From assembly GCA_029851415.1 (NCBI GenBank), contig CM056742.1, forward strand, positions 50,942,954 through 51,006,953: a stretch of 64,000 nucleotides of DNA. Reading direction: 5' to 3'. Shown here one piece after another: positions 62,602 to 64,000 of this stretch. The translations under genes and the position numbers were made by a program. How positions within the stretch are numbered: the stretch's first letter is position 1; every line of letters begins with the position of its first letter. Below the pieces are notes generated by a model, which did not search any database, was not told the origin of the DNA, and saw only the letters and a program-made list of their open reading frames with translations. Source of the stretch: Eretmocerus hayati (Eukaryota > Arthropoda > Insecta > Hymenoptera > Aphelinidae).

Positions 62602-64000
62602 TGGAGAGGGGGAAGCCGCGTGAGAACGTTGGTTCAATTTATAGTCCGATCCACGTACATATTAGACTTTTGGCACACGCGAAATTTCAATCTCATCTTC
62701 AAGTCGGAGCTCATGTTTTGGGGTTCTGGAGCCTACATGTAATTTCATAATTCAATATCACCTTTCAAATGGACCAATCACAGAATTTGGAAAAAAAAAA
62801 AATTTTCAAATATCCTCAAAATGAGTACTCAAAATTCATCACCGACAAAACCCAACATTTCCATTTTGAAGAGTATTCATTCAAACCAAGTGCCAATAGT
62901 TTCTTTGAAGTCTACTTGTGATATAAAAATGATCATCACGACGATCTCTGCCACAATTGATATATTATTTTCGAAATTTGGAAAATTATCCATCACCGTA
63001 ACCCAGAGAGAAGACAGAAAGACATTTTCTGGAATTTTCAAATGAAGTATGTGGTTTCCAAACCTAAGTAGGAAAATACATATTGATTCTGAAATGTTTG
63101 AAGTACATGAAAGTGGTTTTTAACCAGAATTTTCCACGAGAAAAGCGCGGAAATAGGGTAATTTTCGGGATGTGTGCCATTTGGCTACCACGTGGGTTGG
63201 AGTGTTAGTAAATCTTGCGTGGGTAACTAAGGGTTAAAGCTTCATCAAATATACCAGGGCAACACTCAGTGTTTCTGAAGGAGTATGATGTGTCAATTAC
63301 AAATCCGCAAAGTGTTTATAGTATCGGGAACAGATCTCTTTCAGGGATCAAAGGTTCAGAAAGAGGGTTTCGTGCAATTCTGTGCTCGAGTATTGGTCGA
63401 ACAGCAGAATGATTCAGATAAATGTTGTAGCGCTTCCGAATACGGAGAGAATGAGCTGAGATACCGTAGCCCCGCTGTCCCACGGACGAAAAACTGTATA
63501 GCGCATTTTATTGGAAATGAGATGAGAAAATCACCGTGTAGATCTAATAATCCTCTATGTAACAAAGCTCATAGAATGTTTCTATCGAATATAGTTGTTT
63601 TTAACTAAAAAATAAACATTTTTATGCGGATCCACAGAATTATGCTCCAATTCACGCCGAGGATACCGTAAGACGCTAATCCTATGCAAAATCTCGTAGG
63701 CACAGCGCAAAATCACTTACGGTGTTTTTGCAGAGGATGGAACCGCAGCGGTCGACCGCGAATACGCGACTTATTACCGTGATAGTAACATGTCAAAGTG
63801 ACTCGCGGTTTATTGCAATCTTGCATAGGATCAGTTCCAGTCGGTAAACCGTATGTCTGTACCGCAGAAATATTTCCGCGGTATTCTTGGGCCCATAGGA
63901 TTTGTATGCGGCAAAATGCCGTAAGATCCTTTCTGCTCCCTCTGAAGAATGAACTGTGATTCTCTGAAGAAAAACCCCAGCAAAATTTTGACAAAATTCC
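62602..64000. other. No gene recognised
   Basis: AT-rich DNA. A 107-codon plus-strand frame at 63285-63608 has no motif. The last 350 bp is richer in CG and contains CCTATGCAAAATCT and its near complement AATCTTGCATAGGAT about 150 bp apart. Confidence 0.3.

Overview
This is a eukaryotic chromosomal window. It is AT-rich, its genes are split by GT-AG introns, and most of it is transposable elements and tandem repeats. The BEL/Pao and jockey/I-type retroelements, a P-element-like MITE, a pogo-like element and a BEN-domain gene all point to an arthropod, most likely an insect. I cannot name the order or species from sequence alone.

Two cellular genes can be reconstructed, both on the minus strand. 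The first is DPM1 (15698-21388), the catalytic subunit of dolichol-phosphate mannose synthase. It has four exons with clean splice sites, and its third intron of 4.7 kb is filled with repeats. The second is a coiled-coil plus BEN-domain protein (27089-29861). It has six recognisable exons, an unresolved N-terminus, and a one-base frame break in the BEN exon next to a run of four A. A PHD-finger-like exon fragment lies at 61446-61605.

Layout. 1-15 kb: large foldback (palindromic) elements, a decayed non-LTR retrotransposon broken by a TA-flanked palindrome, a pogo-like element, and a 2.8 kb palindrome with a 1.0 kb hAT-like element nested in one arm. 15.5-21.4 kb: DPM1. 21.8-22.2 kb: P-like MITE copy A. 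22.6-26.3 kb: a satellite-like array with monomers of about 109, 145 and 164 bp. 27-30 kb: the BEN gene. 30.6-39 kb: a foldback element, a CpG-rich stretch, a 1.09 kb tandem duplication, and a GTGCGCAAAGTT-rich element with GC-rich hairpins. 39-50 kb: broken BEL/Pao pieces (gag, a probable LTR preceded by a polypurine tract, pol) and several minisatellites. 50.9-56.5 kb: a nearly full-length non-LTR retrotransposon on the minus strand (CCHC ORF1; EN-RT-RNase H ORF2) with point stops and P-like MITE copy B. 56.6-61.4 kb: a GC-rich tandem array with a 1,175-bp higher-order period. 61.4-64 kb: the PHD-like fragment, a microsatellite and unassigned DNA.

The genes do not form a pathway. The interest lies in the two host genes embedded in a layered record of nested insertions, several with readable target-site duplications. 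I saw no tRNA, rRNA or CRISPR array. Coordinates of diverged repeats are approximate (about 10-30 bp) because no alignment was run.
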